Positions 34,591-44,132 are shown, counted from the stretch's first letter. The stretch is DNA of 64,000 nucleotides from Lysobacteraceae bacterium PS02065 (GCA_029959555.1 JASCPI010000011.1:44981-108980); one strand, 5' to 3'. Notes: generated by a model not told the origin, from the sequence alone. Translations and numbers: made by a program.

Positions 34591-35301
34591 TCAGAGCGGC
34601 GAGAACGCGGCCATGCGCTGGCCGCGCGGATGGCCGAAATCGCCGATCAGCCTGGCGCGCAGGCCGACCCGTTCACCGAGCGTTCGCAGTTCCTCGAACG
34701 ACTGGTGGAACGGGTCCTGGGTGTAGGACGTCGTGATCTCGCCGGGCGCATGCGTGATCGGATCCAGGTGCGCGGTGTCCGGAGCCTCGAAGAACGTGAC
34801 GTAGAACGTGCCGTTCTGCGCGAGCGCATGGCGGACACGCTTCAGGCACGCCTGGATGTGGTCGGTGAACAGGTGCGTGACGACCGAGAACGCGATGGCG
34901 TAGTCGAATTCCACGCCGAAGCGGCCGACATCGAAATTCACGTCGGCGGCGAGGCGGGCGCCGCGCTGGTCGAGTCCGGCCAGCGCGAGCTCGTGATGGC
35001 CGGCTTCGACGAGCGAGGCATTGGCGTCGATGCCGCAGTAACGGCCCTTGTCCAGATAACGCACGAAATGCAGTCCGCCACGCAGCGAGCCGCAGCCCAC
35101 GTCGAGCAGGCGATGGAACGGCTGGAGTCCCTCGCGGCGCATGAAGGCGAGCTGCAGGGCGCCCATGTCGTCCCACATCGCGCCGATCATCCCGCGGTGA
35201 TGGCCGCGACGGATGTCGTCGGCATCGAGCGCGCGCCAGTAGGGATTGACGCCCTGCATCGTGGCGGCGCTGGGATCCACGCGTTCGGGCGTGTCGCTCA
35301 C
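34591..35301 (-). CDS. SAM-dependent class I methyltransferase
   Basis: A 236-aa protein with the SAM-binding motif I LLDVGCGSLRGGLHFVRYL near residues 61-79, motif II CGIDANASLVEAG, and later FDYAIAFSVVTHLFTDHI, as in class I methyltransferases of glycan clusters. GTG at 35301 overlaps the lipoprotein stop (GTGA) and gives SDTPERVDPSAATMQG as the N-terminus; an internal ATG is an alternative. It may methylate a sugar, or cap and end the chain; the substrate is unknown. Confidence 0.82.
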   Translation of the reverse strand: MSDTPERVDPSAATMQGVNPYWRALDADDIRRGHHRGMIGAMWDDMGALQLAFMRREGLQPFHRLLDVGCGSLRGGLHFVRYLDKGRYCGIDANASLVEAGHHELALAGLDQRGARLAADVNFDVGRFGVEFDYAIAFSVVTHLFTDHIQACLKRVRHALAQNGTFYVTFFEAPDTAHLDPITHAPGEITTSYTQDPFHQSFEELRTLGERVGLRARLIGDFGHPRGQRMAAFSPL

Positions 35302-35798
35302 GGCGCGGCGTCGGTCTTCGGCGAACGCTTCGCCGGTGCCTGGAAGGTCGGCGTGAACTTCTCGCGCACACCCGCCGTGCTGATCGATTCGATGTAGTAC
35401 CAGTACGCCTTGCACGGATCGATCGAGTCGTCGCGGAACTGGTAACGCTGCGTCTCGTCGGTGGTGCCGGCGCCGACGATGGGATCCTTCGTGAGCTTGG
35501 TGAACTCGCCTTCCTCGGTGTCGCCACGGTAGACGTCGAAGCCGAAGTTGTCCTGCTCGCTCGCGAGGGTCCACTTCGGCGTGTTGGCGAGGCGCTGGTC
35601 GGCCGGGATGGCCGACTGGTCGCCGCACTCGCCTTCGGGCGGCTTGGCCGGTGCTTCCGCGACGGGCGCCGGTGCGGCGGGTGCTTCGGCCGGTGCGGCA
35701 GCCGGAGCCGCCGGCGTGGCTTCGGGAGCCTTCTGGCTCGATTCGCCGCACGCGGCGAGGGCCAGGACGGCGAGGCTGGAGAGGACGATCAGGCGCAT
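35298..35798 (-). CDS. Lipoprotein with Ala/Pro spacer and Fn3-like domain
   Basis: A 166-aa protein with a lipoprotein signal (MRLIVLSSLAVLALAAC, lipobox LALAAC, Cys 17). An Ala/Pro-rich spacer of about 40 residues follows, then a domain with a fibronectin-type-III look (FGFDVYRGDTEEGEF, YWYYIESISTAG). The ATG at 35798 has GGGAG 8 nt upstream and is preferred over the one at 35810. It opens the leftward arm of the polysaccharide locus and is likely envelope-anchored. Confidence 0.72.
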   Translation of the reverse strand: MRLIVLSSLAVLALAACGESSQKAPEATPAAPAAAPAEAPAAPAPVAEAPAKPPEGECGDQSAIPADQRLANTPKWTLASEQDNFGFDVYRGDTEEGEFTKLTKDPIVGAGTTDETQRYQFRDDSIDPCKAYWYYIESISTAGVREKFTPTFQAPAKRSPKTDAAP

Positions 35799-35881
35799 GG
35801 CGGCTCCCATGGAGGTGGTCGAGGAGGGAAGGTCCGCGCGTCCTCTGGACAGGGCGGGGCTCGCGCAACGATAGTCGGCGG

Positions 35882-37069
35882 ATGCATCGGCTGGCAACTT
35901 CGCGATCCGCGCTGCGCGCGCGGGCGGCGTACATCGTCCTGTTCGCCCTGTTCTCGTGTGCCTCGACGGGCGCGCAGGCGGCCGGGCTGCGCGTCGCGAC
36001 GACGCCTTCGGGCGACCTGTTTCCCGCGCTCGACCTCTCGCAGGCCGGCCGTTACGACGCGACGGCTGGCGGCGGCAACGGCCTGCTGCGCATCCATGTC
36101 GACGCGACGCGCCCGCCGCGCGACCTGCGCCTCGTCGTGGAGACCGAGGGACTCGTGGCGCCGAGCGTGGTCACCGTGCCGAAGGGAGGCACCTTCGTCG
36201 CGCGCCCGTTGCTGCGCTGGGATGCCGCCACGTTGCGTGGCCTGGTTGCCGCGCGCCGGCAGCCGCTGCGCGTGCGCCTCGAGGATGGAGGCGTCGTGCT
36301 CGCAGAGCAGTCCGTGCCGGTGCGCGTGCATCCGTTGCACGAAGCGCTCTACTACGTGCGTGACGGTGAAGCGAGCGTCGATCTCGGCTGGGCCTTCGCG
36401 GCTTGGGTGGATCCGCACGATCGCGTCGTGGACGAACTGGTCGCGCTCGCCGCGAGGGAGTCGGACGTGCCCTTGTCGGCGGCCGGTGATCGCGTCACGC
36501 GGCTCGCGCAGGTGCGCGCGCTGTGGCGCGCGCTGGAGCGCCGCGGCATACGCTACGCGAACGAGGGCGCCGCGATCAGCCAGGGGCCGGTCATCTTCAG
36601 CCAGCGCGTGCGCCTGCTGTCGGACACGTGGGACGGGCGTGTCGCGAACTGCCTGGACGGCAGCGTGCTGATCGCTTCCGCACTCGAGCGGCTCGACATA
36701 CCGGCCTCGATCATCCTCGTGCCGGGGCATGCCTTCATCGGTTTCCAGGCCGAGGGCGGAGTCCGCGGCATGGAATTCCTCGAGACCACGCTGCTCGAGG
36801 GGGCGGGGAGCAAGGCGGCGATGTCGGGCACGACGCGTTTCGAAGCCGCGCTCGCTGCGGGCATGGCGAGTTATCGCAAGGCGCGTCCGCGGCTCGACGG
36901 CCGCCACCGCCCGCACTATGCCGTCGTCGACATTCCCGTCGCCCGCAGCTATGGCATCATGCCGCTCGCCGCGGGACAGGCCCCCCTGTCGTCCGCCGCC
37001 GGGCACGCTCCGGCGAACGAAGCGGAAGATCTGCGGCGCCCCTCATCCGGACATGTCTCGCCGCCTTGA
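35882..37069 (+). CDS. Secreted transglutaminase-like protein
   Basis: A 395-aa exported protein (signal peptide RAAYIVLFALFSCASTGAQA). An N-terminal beta-rich half precedes a transglutaminase/cysteine-protease-like core: Cys in VANCLDGSVLIASALERL near residue 258 and His in VPGHAFIGFQAEGG near 285. The spacing and the Asp that follows Cys fit bacterial transglutaminase-like proteins. The substrate is unknown; an envelope role is likely. It heads the rightward arm, 83 bp from the divergent lipoprotein gene. Confidence 0.72.
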   Translation: MHRLATSRSALRARAAYIVLFALFSCASTGAQAAGLRVATTPSGDLFPALDLSQAGRYDATAGGGNGLLRIHVDATRPPRDLRLVVETEGLVAPSVVTVPKGGTFVARPLLRWDAATLRGLVAARRQPLRVRLEDGGVVLAEQSVPVRVHPLHEALYYVRDGEASVDLGWAFAAWVDPHDRVVDELVALAARESDVPLSAAGDRVTRLAQVRALWRALERRGIRYANEGAAISQGPVIFSQRVRLLSDTWDGRVANCLDGSVLIASALERLDIPASIILVPGHAFIGFQAEGGVRGMEFLETTLLEGAGSKAAMSGTTRFEAALAAGMASYRKARPRLDGRHRPHYAVVDIPVARSYGIMPLAAGQAPLSSAAGHAPANEAEDLRRPSSGHVSPP

Positions 37070-38439
37070 ATCCGCCCAACCACGACCAGTCGCTCGATCG
37101 CGTCAAGGACGAGATCCGCGCCGAGGCGGATGCGATCCGCCACCGTCTTCCCCAGAGGCGCCCCGCCGCGACCTTGCCGCCGCTGTCGTCCGTCGACGGT
37201 GGTGCGGCGCCACGCGGCGGTGACGTGACGGACCGCGCGCGTCGCGAGTACACGATCCCGGAGCTGTGCGCGGCCCAGTACGGCCACTTCGTCGAGACCG
37301 CGATCCGCGCGCTGCTCAAACGCCCCGGCGACGAGGCAGGGCGCAACGCGCACGTGGCGAGGCTGATCGCCGGCGCGTCCAAGATCGAGATCCTCGGCGA
37401 CATCGCCTACTCGCGTGAAGGCCGCGCGGCAGGCGTCAACGTGGTCGGCTTGCGGCCACGCTACGTGATGACCAAGCTGTGGAAGGTCCCGGTACTGGGC
37501 TACATGGCGGAATGGCTGTTCCGTCTCGTCCGGCTGCCCGTGCTCGCGAGGCAGATGCGTGCATCCGAGACCTACCAGATCGCGCAGACGCATCTGCTGA
37601 CCGCGGCACACGAGGAGCTGCGCCTGCGCTTCGAAGCACTCGCCGCACGCTTCGACTCCGTCGCCGTTGCGCAGTCCGATCTGCGCTCGGAGTTCGCCGA
37701 GCGCTCGCGTGACGCGACCAGGGACAGCGACGAGATGCGCGAACTCGTCAAGCGTGGCAGTTCCGAGTCCGGTGAACTCAGGCACCTCGTCCTCGGTGTC
37801 AATCACTGGCTCGCGTCGCTGCGCAAGAACCTCGCCGACGTCGAATCCGAGCAGGCCGAGGCCGCGCGCGAGGCCGACGGATTCGTGGCGGAAGTGGTCA
37901 CGCGTGCGCTCGCGGGCGACAACGGTCGCGAACTTCGCCTGCTCGCCTGGTCGTCGGTCGTCGCCGGCGAGGTTCCCGAAGGGGGGCAGGTCCTCGACCT
38001 CGGCGCCGGCAAGGACTGGCTCGCCGTGCTTTCCTCGCGTGGCCTGCGTGTCGGCGGCGTCTCGGAAAGCCCTGCGTTCGAAGCGCTGGCGCGCGCCGAC
38101 GGCCATCAGGTCGCCACGAGCGATCCCGCGGTCGTGCTCGCCCGCACCGGTGACGCGACGCTGCATGCATTGACCGCGCTGTCGGTCGGTCCGGTGCTTC
38201 GTCGCATGCCTGTCGCCGCCCTTCTGGCGACGGCGCGGCGCGTGCTGCGGCCCGGGGGTCTGGTCCTGCTGGGCTTCGCGAACGAGGCGGCCCATCTCGC
38301 GGACCGGCTCGCCGGTCACGCCGACGTCACCATCGATGCCGCGTTGCTCGCCGAGGCACTCGCGGCGGCGGGATTCACCGACGTCCGTCGCGCCGACGCA
38401 CCCGACGGCGTGGTCGCCTTGTGCGCGACGCGGCCCTGA
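37066..38439 (+). CDS. DUF4214 - helical linker - methyltransferase-like protein
   Basis: A protein of about 457 aa. No ATG fits; TTG at 37066 overlaps the previous stop (TTGA) and gives MNPPNHDQSLDRVKDEI. Residues about 60-150 match DUF4214 (YGHFVETAIRALLKRPGDEAGR, EILGDIAYSREG). A long charged helical region (about 170-260) looks like a coiled coil. The C-terminal part, about 300-450, is a degenerate SAM methyltransferase (GGQVLDLGAGKDWLAVL, ARRVLRPGGLVLLGF). Similar coiled-coil methyltransferases set chain length in some O-antigen systems; that role here is inferred. Confidence 0.75.
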   Translation: MNPPNHDQSLDRVKDEIRAEADAIRHRLPQRRPAATLPPLSSVDGGAAPRGGDVTDRARREYTIPELCAAQYGHFVETAIRALLKRPGDEAGRNAHVARLIAGASKIEILGDIAYSREGRAAGVNVVGLRPRYVMTKLWKVPVLGYMAEWLFRLVRLPVLARQMRASETYQIAQTHLLTAAHEELRLRFEALAARFDSVAVAQSDLRSEFAERSRDATRDSDEMRELVKRGSSESGELRHLVLGVNHWLASLRKNLADVESEQAEAAREADGFVAEVVTRALAGDNGRELRLLAWSSVVAGEVPEGGQVLDLGAGKDWLAVLSSRGLRVGGVSESPAFEALARADGHQVATSDPAVVLARTGDATLHALTALSVGPVLRRMPVAALLATARRVLRPGGLVLLGFANEAAHLADRLAGHADVTIDAALLAEALAAAGFTDVRRADAPDGVVALCATRP

Positions 38440-38455
38440 GACCGGTCCTGGCGCG

Positions 38456-39538
38456 ATGAGGATCGCCCTCCTGGTTCCGGGGCTGCGTCGTCACGACGCG
38501 GTCAGCAACGACTGCCTTCACATGGCGGCCGTACTGCGCGCGCAGGGCCACGAAGTGCGTGTTTTCACGCTCAGTGCCGATGGCGTCGATGAAGCGGTCG
38601 GCGATCCGACCGAACTGCCCGGCTGGCTGACATCGCCGCGCGACGTCGTCATCTACCATTTCTGCACGGGTTGGGATCTCGCGGTGGATCTTCTCGCGCG
38701 CGTGCGCGCGGTCCGCGTGGTGCGTTACCACAACATCACGCCCGCGGGGTTCTTCCGGGGCTGGTCGCGCGGTTACGAGGAGGCGTGCGAGCGCGGTCGC
38801 AAGCAGATCGTGCGGCTCGCGCGCATGCGCTGCGAGCTCTACCTCGGATGCTCGCCGTTCAATCTCGAGGACTTCACCGCGTGCGGTGTCGACGCGTCGT
38901 CGTGCGCCGTGCTCCCGCCTTTCCACGAGTGCGAGGCACTCGTCGCCGAGATCCCGGACACCTCGAAGCTTCCCGATACCGGCGGCGCGCCGTTGCTGCT
39001 CATGGTCGGCAGGCTCGCGCCGAACAAGGGCTATCTCGAGCTCGTCGATGCGCTCGACGCATGCCGGGTCGCCGTCGACGACGATGCCCACCTGCTCGTG
39101 CTCGGCAAGCTCGACCCGAATCTCGCCGCCTACGGTGAGGCCGTGCACGCGCGGGTCGCCGAGCTCGGCCTCGGGCGCAACGTCACGTTCATCGACGATG
39201 CCAGGGGACCCGACCTGCGCGCGGCATTCGACGCCGCCACCGCGCTCGTCATGCTGAGTGCGCACGAGGGTTTCTGCGTGCCGGTGATCGAGGCGTTCGC
39301 GCTCGGTACCCCGGTCGTCGCGTACGCGTCGAGCGCGGTGCCGTGGACGCTCGGTGGTGCCGGCCTGCTGTGGGACGAGCGTGATCCCGCGCTCATCGCC
39401 TCGTCCATCGCGCGCCTGCATCGGGACGAGCCCGTACGCGATGCGCTCGTCGACGCCGGGCGCGCCCGCTACCGCGACGTGTTCGCTCCGGACGTGCTCG
39501 CCAGGGATCTGGCCGTCGTCGTGGAGCGTCTGTCATGA
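38456..39538 (+). CDS. Glycosyltransferase family 4 (paralogue 1)
   Basis: A 360-aa GT-B enzyme: N-terminal MRIALLVPGLRRHDAVSND, shared block VVRYHNITPAGFF, donor-site LLMVGRLAPNKGYLELVDAL and the EX7E motif in SAHEGFCVPVIEAFALG near residues 266-282. It is closely similar to the next gene through the VIYHF, RYHNITP, CELYLG and APNKGY blocks, so the pair arose by tandem duplication. Role: transfer of an unknown sugar in polysaccharide synthesis. Confidence 0.9.
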   Translation: MRIALLVPGLRRHDAVSNDCLHMAAVLRAQGHEVRVFTLSADGVDEAVGDPTELPGWLTSPRDVVIYHFCTGWDLAVDLLARVRAVRVVRYHNITPAGFFRGWSRGYEEACERGRKQIVRLARMRCELYLGCSPFNLEDFTACGVDASSCAVLPPFHECEALVAEIPDTSKLPDTGGAPLLLMVGRLAPNKGYLELVDALDACRVAVDDDAHLLVLGKLDPNLAAYGEAVHARVAELGLGRNVTFIDDARGPDLRAAFDAATALVMLSAHEGFCVPVIEAFALGTPVVAYASSAVPWTLGGAGLLWDERDPALIASSIARLHRDEPVRDALVDAGRARYRDVFAPDVLARDLAVVVERLS

Positions 39539-39581
39539 GCCGGAATCGCCCCTCGGGTGTGGCGTGGCAGGAGGACGCGAC

Positions 39582-40670
39582 GTGAGGGCCGCCATCCTGC
39601 TCCCCGTGTTCGCCGATCGCGACGCCGTCGGTTTCGACGCCGTCGCGATGGCGCGTGCACTGCGGGCGCGTGGCATCGAGACGAGGTTGTTCTGCGGCTC
39701 GGCGATCGGCACGAGCGAGAAGACCTGGTCGCCGGACAAGCTCGTGGGTTTCGCCGGCGGTCCCGACGACATCGTCATCTACCACTTCTCGATGGGGTGG
39801 CCGCCGGCGTTCGACATCCTGCGCCGCTGTCGCGGCTTCCGCGTCGTGCGTTACCACAACATCACGCCGCCCGAGTTCTTCGAGGGCGTGTCGCCCGAGT
39901 ACGTCGGCGCGTGCCGCAGCGGGCGTGACGAGATCCCCGGCATCGCGCGACTCGGTTGCGAGCTCTATCTCGGGGACTCGCGCTTCAACCTCGACGAGCT
40001 CGTCGACGCGGGGGCGCCGGCCGAACGGGGCGCCGTACTCGCGCCGCTGCATCGTGTCGCCGACCTCATCGACCTCGAGGCCGACATGCGTCTCGTCGAC
40101 GAACTCAATGACGGTTCGCACAACGTGCTGATGGTCGGTCGCATCGCCCCCAACAAGGGGTACGCCGAGCTCGTCGACGCATTCGCGGCGCATGCCCATG
40201 CCTACGGTCGTCGCTCGCGCCTCGTCCTGGTCGGCAAGATCGATCCCCGCCTCGAGCACTACACGAACGCCATCCGCCAGCGCATCGCCGAGTACGGTCT
40301 GAACGATCGCGTGCGCTGGATCAACGGGGCGTCGGAAGGAGAGCTCAAGGCCGCCTACGTCGCCAGTCACGCCTTCATGCTCTTGAGCAGGCACGAGGGG
40401 TTCTGCGTGCCGCTCGTCGAGGCGATGGCGATCGGCACGCCGATAGTCGCCCTGGAGACGAGTGCGATACCCGAGACGCTCGGCGGTTGCGGCATTTCGT
40501 GGCCGACCCCCGATGCGTCGCTGTTCGCCGCCAGTCTCGCGCGCCTCGGGGCCGATGCGGACCTGCGCAACGACCTGCGCCACGCGGGCATGCGCCGCTA
40601 CCGGGAGCATTACGCGATGGACGTTCTGCATCGCGGGTTCTTCGAGCTGGTGCTGCGGGCGGCGGCATGA
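39582..40670 (+). CDS. Glycosyltransferase family 4 (paralogue 2)
   Basis: A 362-aa GT-B enzyme starting at GTG 39582, which has a good CAGGAGGA ribosome site. Motifs: VVRYHNITPPEFFEG, LMVGRIAPNKGYAELVDAF and SRHEGFCVPLVEAMAIG. It is a paralogue of the preceding gene. Its stop overlaps the next ATG (ATGA), showing coupled translation of the rightward arm. Confidence 0.9.
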   Translation: MRAAILLPVFADRDAVGFDAVAMARALRARGIETRLFCGSAIGTSEKTWSPDKLVGFAGGPDDIVIYHFSMGWPPAFDILRRCRGFRVVRYHNITPPEFFEGVSPEYVGACRSGRDEIPGIARLGCELYLGDSRFNLDELVDAGAPAERGAVLAPLHRVADLIDLEADMRLVDELNDGSHNVLMVGRIAPNKGYAELVDAFAAHAHAYGRRSRLVLVGKIDPRLEHYTNAIRQRIAEYGLNDRVRWINGASEGELKAAYVASHAFMLLSRHEGFCVPLVEAMAIGTPIVALETSAIPETLGGCGISWPTPDASLFAASLARLGADADLRNDLRHAGMRRYREHYAMDVLHRGFFELVLRAAA

Positions 40671-41863
40671 AGACGCGCATCGCCATCGTCGTGCAGCGCT
40701 GCCACCAGGACATCGTAGGCGGCTCGGAGTCGCTCGCCTGGCAGTACGCGACGCTGCTCCGCTCGCGCTACGACGTCGACGTGCTCACCGCCGCGGCGTC
40801 CGATTACGTCACCTGGAACAACGACCTGCCGGTGGGCGACGAGGTGCGCGACGGCATCGTCATCCGTCGCTTCCGCGTGGAGCGTGGCCGTGGCGACTAT
40901 TTCGGCGCGCTGTGGAATCGCCTGCGGGCCGATCTCGAACTCACCGAGGGTGCGCCCGCGGATGCGCGGCTGACCTGGCCCGAGGCGCTCGAGGAGGAGT
41001 TCGTCCGCTCGCAGGGCCCGCATTGCCCCGCCTTGCACGCGCACCTCGCGGCGCATGGCGACGACTACGCGGCGGTCATCTTCCTCACCTACCTCTACCC
41101 GACGACGTTCGACGCCGTGCGCGTGATGCCGCACCGGCGCTGGCTTCTCGTGCCGACCGCGCACGACGAGCCTGCCGCCTACCTGCGCACGATCGCCGAC
41201 ATGGCGCGGCGATCGCCGCGCCTCCTGTGGAACACCCATGCCGAGGCCGAGATCGGTGCGCGGCTCTGGGGCGTCGACCACGGCACCGTCGTTTCGATGA
41301 CCGTGGAGACGGATCCGGTGCCGGCGGCGCGCGAGTCGAGACCGTACCTGCTCTACTGCGGACGCATCGACGTCAACAAGGGCAGTCCGCAGCTGCTCGA
41401 CGGTTTCCGGGCGTGGAAGGAGCGTCATCCGGGCCACCCGCTCGAGCTCGTGCTGACCGGCCACGACGTGCTCGGTATCGGCTCGCGCGAGAGTGTGCGT
41501 TACCTCGGCTTCGTCGACGAGCGGCGCAAGCTCGAACTGATGGCCGGCGCGGTGGCGTTCGTGCAGCCGTCGCCGTACGAGAGCCTGAGCATCGTGTTGC
41601 TCGAGGCCATGGCACAGTGCACGCCGGTGATCGTCAACGGCCGTTGCGAAGCGCTGCTCGAGCATGTCGACCGCAGCGGCAGCGGATTCGCCTACCACGC
41701 ACCGGATGCCTTCGGTCCTGCCATCGATGCCGTGCTCGCGCTCGACGACGGCCAGCGCGCCGAACACGGCACGAAGGCGCGGGACTACGTGCTCGCGAAC
41801 TTCGGGCGCGAGGAGATCACGCGGCGCCTCGTCGCCGAGGTCGAGGCGCTCGCACGCCGCTGA
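40667..41863 (+). CDS. Glycosyltransferase family 4
   Basis: A 398-aa GT-B enzyme. The N-terminus KTRIAIVVQRCHQDIVGGSE is typical of mannosyltransferase-like GT4. The C-terminal domain shows YLLYCGRIDVNKGSPQLLDGF and the EX7E motif in PSPYESLSIVLLEAMAQCTP. It is the last gene of the rightward arm and converges with the phoQ-like gene across 3 bp, with no visible terminator. Confidence 0.9.
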   Translation: MKTRIAIVVQRCHQDIVGGSESLAWQYATLLRSRYDVDVLTAAASDYVTWNNDLPVGDEVRDGIVIRRFRVERGRGDYFGALWNRLRADLELTEGAPADARLTWPEALEEEFVRSQGPHCPALHAHLAAHGDDYAAVIFLTYLYPTTFDAVRVMPHRRWLLVPTAHDEPAAYLRTIADMARRSPRLLWNTHAEAEIGARLWGVDHGTVVSMTVETDPVPAARESRPYLLYCGRIDVNKGSPQLLDGFRAWKERHPGHPLELVLTGHDVLGIGSRESVRYLGFVDERRKLELMAGAVAFVQPSPYESLSIVLLEAMAQCTPVIVNGRCEALLEHVDRSGSGFAYHAPDAFGPAIDAVLALDDGQRAEHGTKARDYVLANFGREEITRRLVAEVEALARR

Positions 41864-41866
41864 GGC

Positions 41867-43255
41867 TCAGCCGCCGCGCAGGTGGATGTCGAAGCAGGCA
41901 CCGCCGAGCGTCGCCGAGCGTGTGACCTGCAGGGTGCCGCGATACGCCTTGATGATGTCCTGCACGATCGACAGGCCGATGCCATGGCCCTGCACGCGCT
42001 CGTCGCCGCGCACGCCACGCTGCAGCAGGTGCTCGATGCGGTCCTCGGGGATGCCGGGGCCGTCGTCCTCGACGGTGAACTGCAGGCCGGCGCGGCGCTC
42101 GCCCGGTCCGAGCACGGCCTTCGCCGTCAGCACGACGCGATGGTCGGCCCACTTGAACGCGTTCTCGAGCACGTTGCCGAACAGCTCCATCAGGTCGCCC
42201 TGGTCGCCGTGGAAGCGCGCAGCCGGGTCGATGTCGAACTCGCAGAGGATGTTGCGCGACGCGTAGACCTTCTCGAGGCTGGTGACGATCTCCTCGGCAT
42301 ACGGCTGCACGGCCAGCGGGGCGGCGAAGGTCTGGCGTCCCGAGGTCGCGGCGCGCGAGAGCTGGTAGGCGACGATCTCGTCCATGCGGCCGACCTGTTC
42401 CAGCACGGTCCAGCGCAACTGTTTCTCGTCGACTTCGGTCTCGAGTTGCGTGCGCACGACGGCGAGCGGCGTCTTGAGGCTGTGCGCGAGGTCCGACAAG
42501 GTGTTGCGGTAGCGCTTGAGGCGGTCGCGCTCGGAATCGATGAAGCTGTTGAGGCTCGTCGTGAGGCCGGCCAGTTCGCGCGGATAGGTGCTGCTGAGAT
42601 GCGCCTGGCTGCCGCGCTCGACGCGCTCGAGGTCGGTGGCGACGCGACGCAGCGGGCCGAGGCTCCAGCGCAGCACGCCGAGCGTGAGCAGGAGCAGCAG
42701 CACGCCGAGTCCGACGAGCCATGCGAGCAGGGTGCCGCGGAAGGCGGCCACCTGGCGTTGCAGCGCGCCGCTGTCCTCGGCGACATGCAGCGTGAGGTTG
42801 AGCTCGGCGTGGCCGTTCGAGCTCCACTCGATGCCTTGAGACAGCACGAACAGCTCGCCGGACGGCGTGTCGACGGGCCCCTTGAAGACGACGTCGCCGC
42901 GTGCGAGCTCGGCATCGAGGGGAGGCAGGTCCAGGCCTTGCGCCGAAGGCGAGCGCCATTGGCGCTCGCTCGCGGTGCGGATGTCGTCACCGATGATGCC
43001 GGCATAGAGTCCCGAACCGGGACGATCGAAACGAGGGTCCGGGCCCACCTCGGGGAGGATCAGCGCACCTGCGCGCGTGCGCTCGGCACCGGTGAGGTAG
43101 GCATAGATGTACCCCTGCAGCCGCTCGCGTTGCGCGGTGACTGCGGCGTCGTAGAACGCCTGATCGAGGGCGAAGAATGCGAGCCCGAGGAACGCCGCGA
43201 GCGCGAAGCCTGCGGCGGCGAGCGAGCGCGCCTGGAGCGAAAGGGGATGGGTCAC
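41867..43255 (-). CDS. phoQ: PhoQ-like sensor histidine kinase
   Basis: A 462-aa membrane kinase with hydrophobic segments at about 14-35 and 175-200 enclosing a periplasmic sensor domain of about 140 residues. A HAMP-like region follows, then the phospho-acceptor His in DLAHSLKTPLAVVRTQLE near residue 255. The ATPase N box is NVLENAFKWADH, with G boxes DDGPGIP and GHGIGLSIVQDI. The wording is close to PhoQ of gammaproteobacteria, which senses divalent cations and envelope stress; ligand not shown here. GTG start at 43255. It lies about 150 bp downstream of the phoP-like gene. Confidence 0.88.
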   Translation of the reverse strand: MTHPLSLQARSLAAAGFALAAFLGLAFFALDQAFYDAAVTAQRERLQGYIYAYLTGAERTRAGALILPEVGPDPRFDRPGSGLYAGIIGDDIRTASERQWRSPSAQGLDLPPLDAELARGDVVFKGPVDTPSGELFVLSQGIEWSSNGHAELNLTLHVAEDSGALQRQVAAFRGTLLAWLVGLGVLLLLLTLGVLRWSLGPLRRVATDLERVERGSQAHLSSTYPRELAGLTTSLNSFIDSERDRLKRYRNTLSDLAHSLKTPLAVVRTQLETEVDEKQLRWTVLEQVGRMDEIVAYQLSRAATSGRQTFAAPLAVQPYAEEIVTSLEKVYASRNILCEFDIDPAARFHGDQGDLMELFGNVLENAFKWADHRVVLTAKAVLGPGERRAGLQFTVEDDGPGIPEDRIEHLLQRGVRGDERVQGHGIGLSIVQDIIKAYRGTLQVTRSATLGGACFDIHLRGG

Positions 43256-43403
43256 CCTCGCGGCCGGCGGCAGGAATCGGGAACGGTCAAGGTCGATGCC
43301 TCGCCGGGACGGTGGAGCGAGCCGGTTGCCCTATCCCCGGTGTTGCGGGGCACCCGGCGCGGCCCCGGCGCGGCATGCGCCGGAGGCCGCAGGGAGGATA
43401 GGC

Positions 43404-44132
43404 TCAGCCCGCGTTCTCTGCAGCCTGGCGAGGCTCTTCTTCGGCATTGCCGGTGTCGGTCCGCTCGAGCGCGAAGCGATAGCCACGGCCACGCACGGTC
43501 TCGATCGGCTTGATCGAGTTCTCGGGATCCAGCTTGCGGCGCAGGCGGCCGATGAAGACTTCGAGCACGTTCGAATCGCGATCGAAATCCTGCTGGTAGA
43601 TGTGCTCGGTGAGATCGGCCTTCGAGACCAGTTCGCCCGCGTGCATCATGAGGTACTCGAGCACCTTGTACTCGTAGCTCGTGAGGTCGACCGGATTGCC
43701 GTTCGACGTGACCGTCTGCGCGGTCGTGTCGAGCGTGATCGGGCCGCATTCGAGCAGCGGGCGCGACCAGCCACTGGCGCGACGCACGAGGGCATTGAGA
43801 CGTGCGAGGAGTTCCTCGACGTGGAAGGGCTTCACGAGATAGTCGTCGGCACCGTACTTGAGGCCCTGAACCTTGTCCTGCCACGACGAGCGCGCCGTCA
43901 GGATGAGGATCGGGTAACGCTGACCCGACTCGCGCAGATGCTTCACGAGGTCCATGCCCGACAGCTTCGGCAGGCCGAGGTCGATGATGGCGACGTCGAA
44001 CGGGACCTCGCGGCCCAGATACAGGCCTTCTTCACCGTCGCCGGCGGCGTCGACGGCGAACCCGTCACGCTTGAGCCTTGCCGCGAGCGTCTCGCGCAGC
44101 GGAGCTTCGTCTTCCACGAGCAGTACACGCAT
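43404..44132 (-). CDS. phoP: PhoP-like OmpR-family response regulator
   Basis: A 242-aa regulator. The receiver domain has phospho-acceptor Asp in FDVAIIDLGLPKLSG near residue 51 and Lys in DYLVKPFHVEELLARL. The C-terminal winged helix ends VRGRGYRFALE. DNA recognition follows the PhoP/OmpR pattern (SNVLEVFIGRLRRKLD). The ATG at 44132 begins MRVLLVEDEAPLRETLA. The order PepSY gene, regulator, kinase on one strand suggests one operon. Confidence 0.92.
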   Translation of the reverse strand: MRVLLVEDEAPLRETLAARLKRDGFAVDAAGDGEEGLYLGREVPFDVAIIDLGLPKLSGMDLVKHLRESGQRYPILILTARSSWQDKVQGLKYGADDYLVKPFHVEELLARLNALVRRASGWSRPLLECGPITLDTTAQTVTSNGNPVDLTSYEYKVLEYLMMHAGELVSKADLTEHIYQQDFDRDSNVLEVFIGRLRRKLDPENSIKPIETVRGRGYRFALERTDTGNAEEEPRQAAENAG

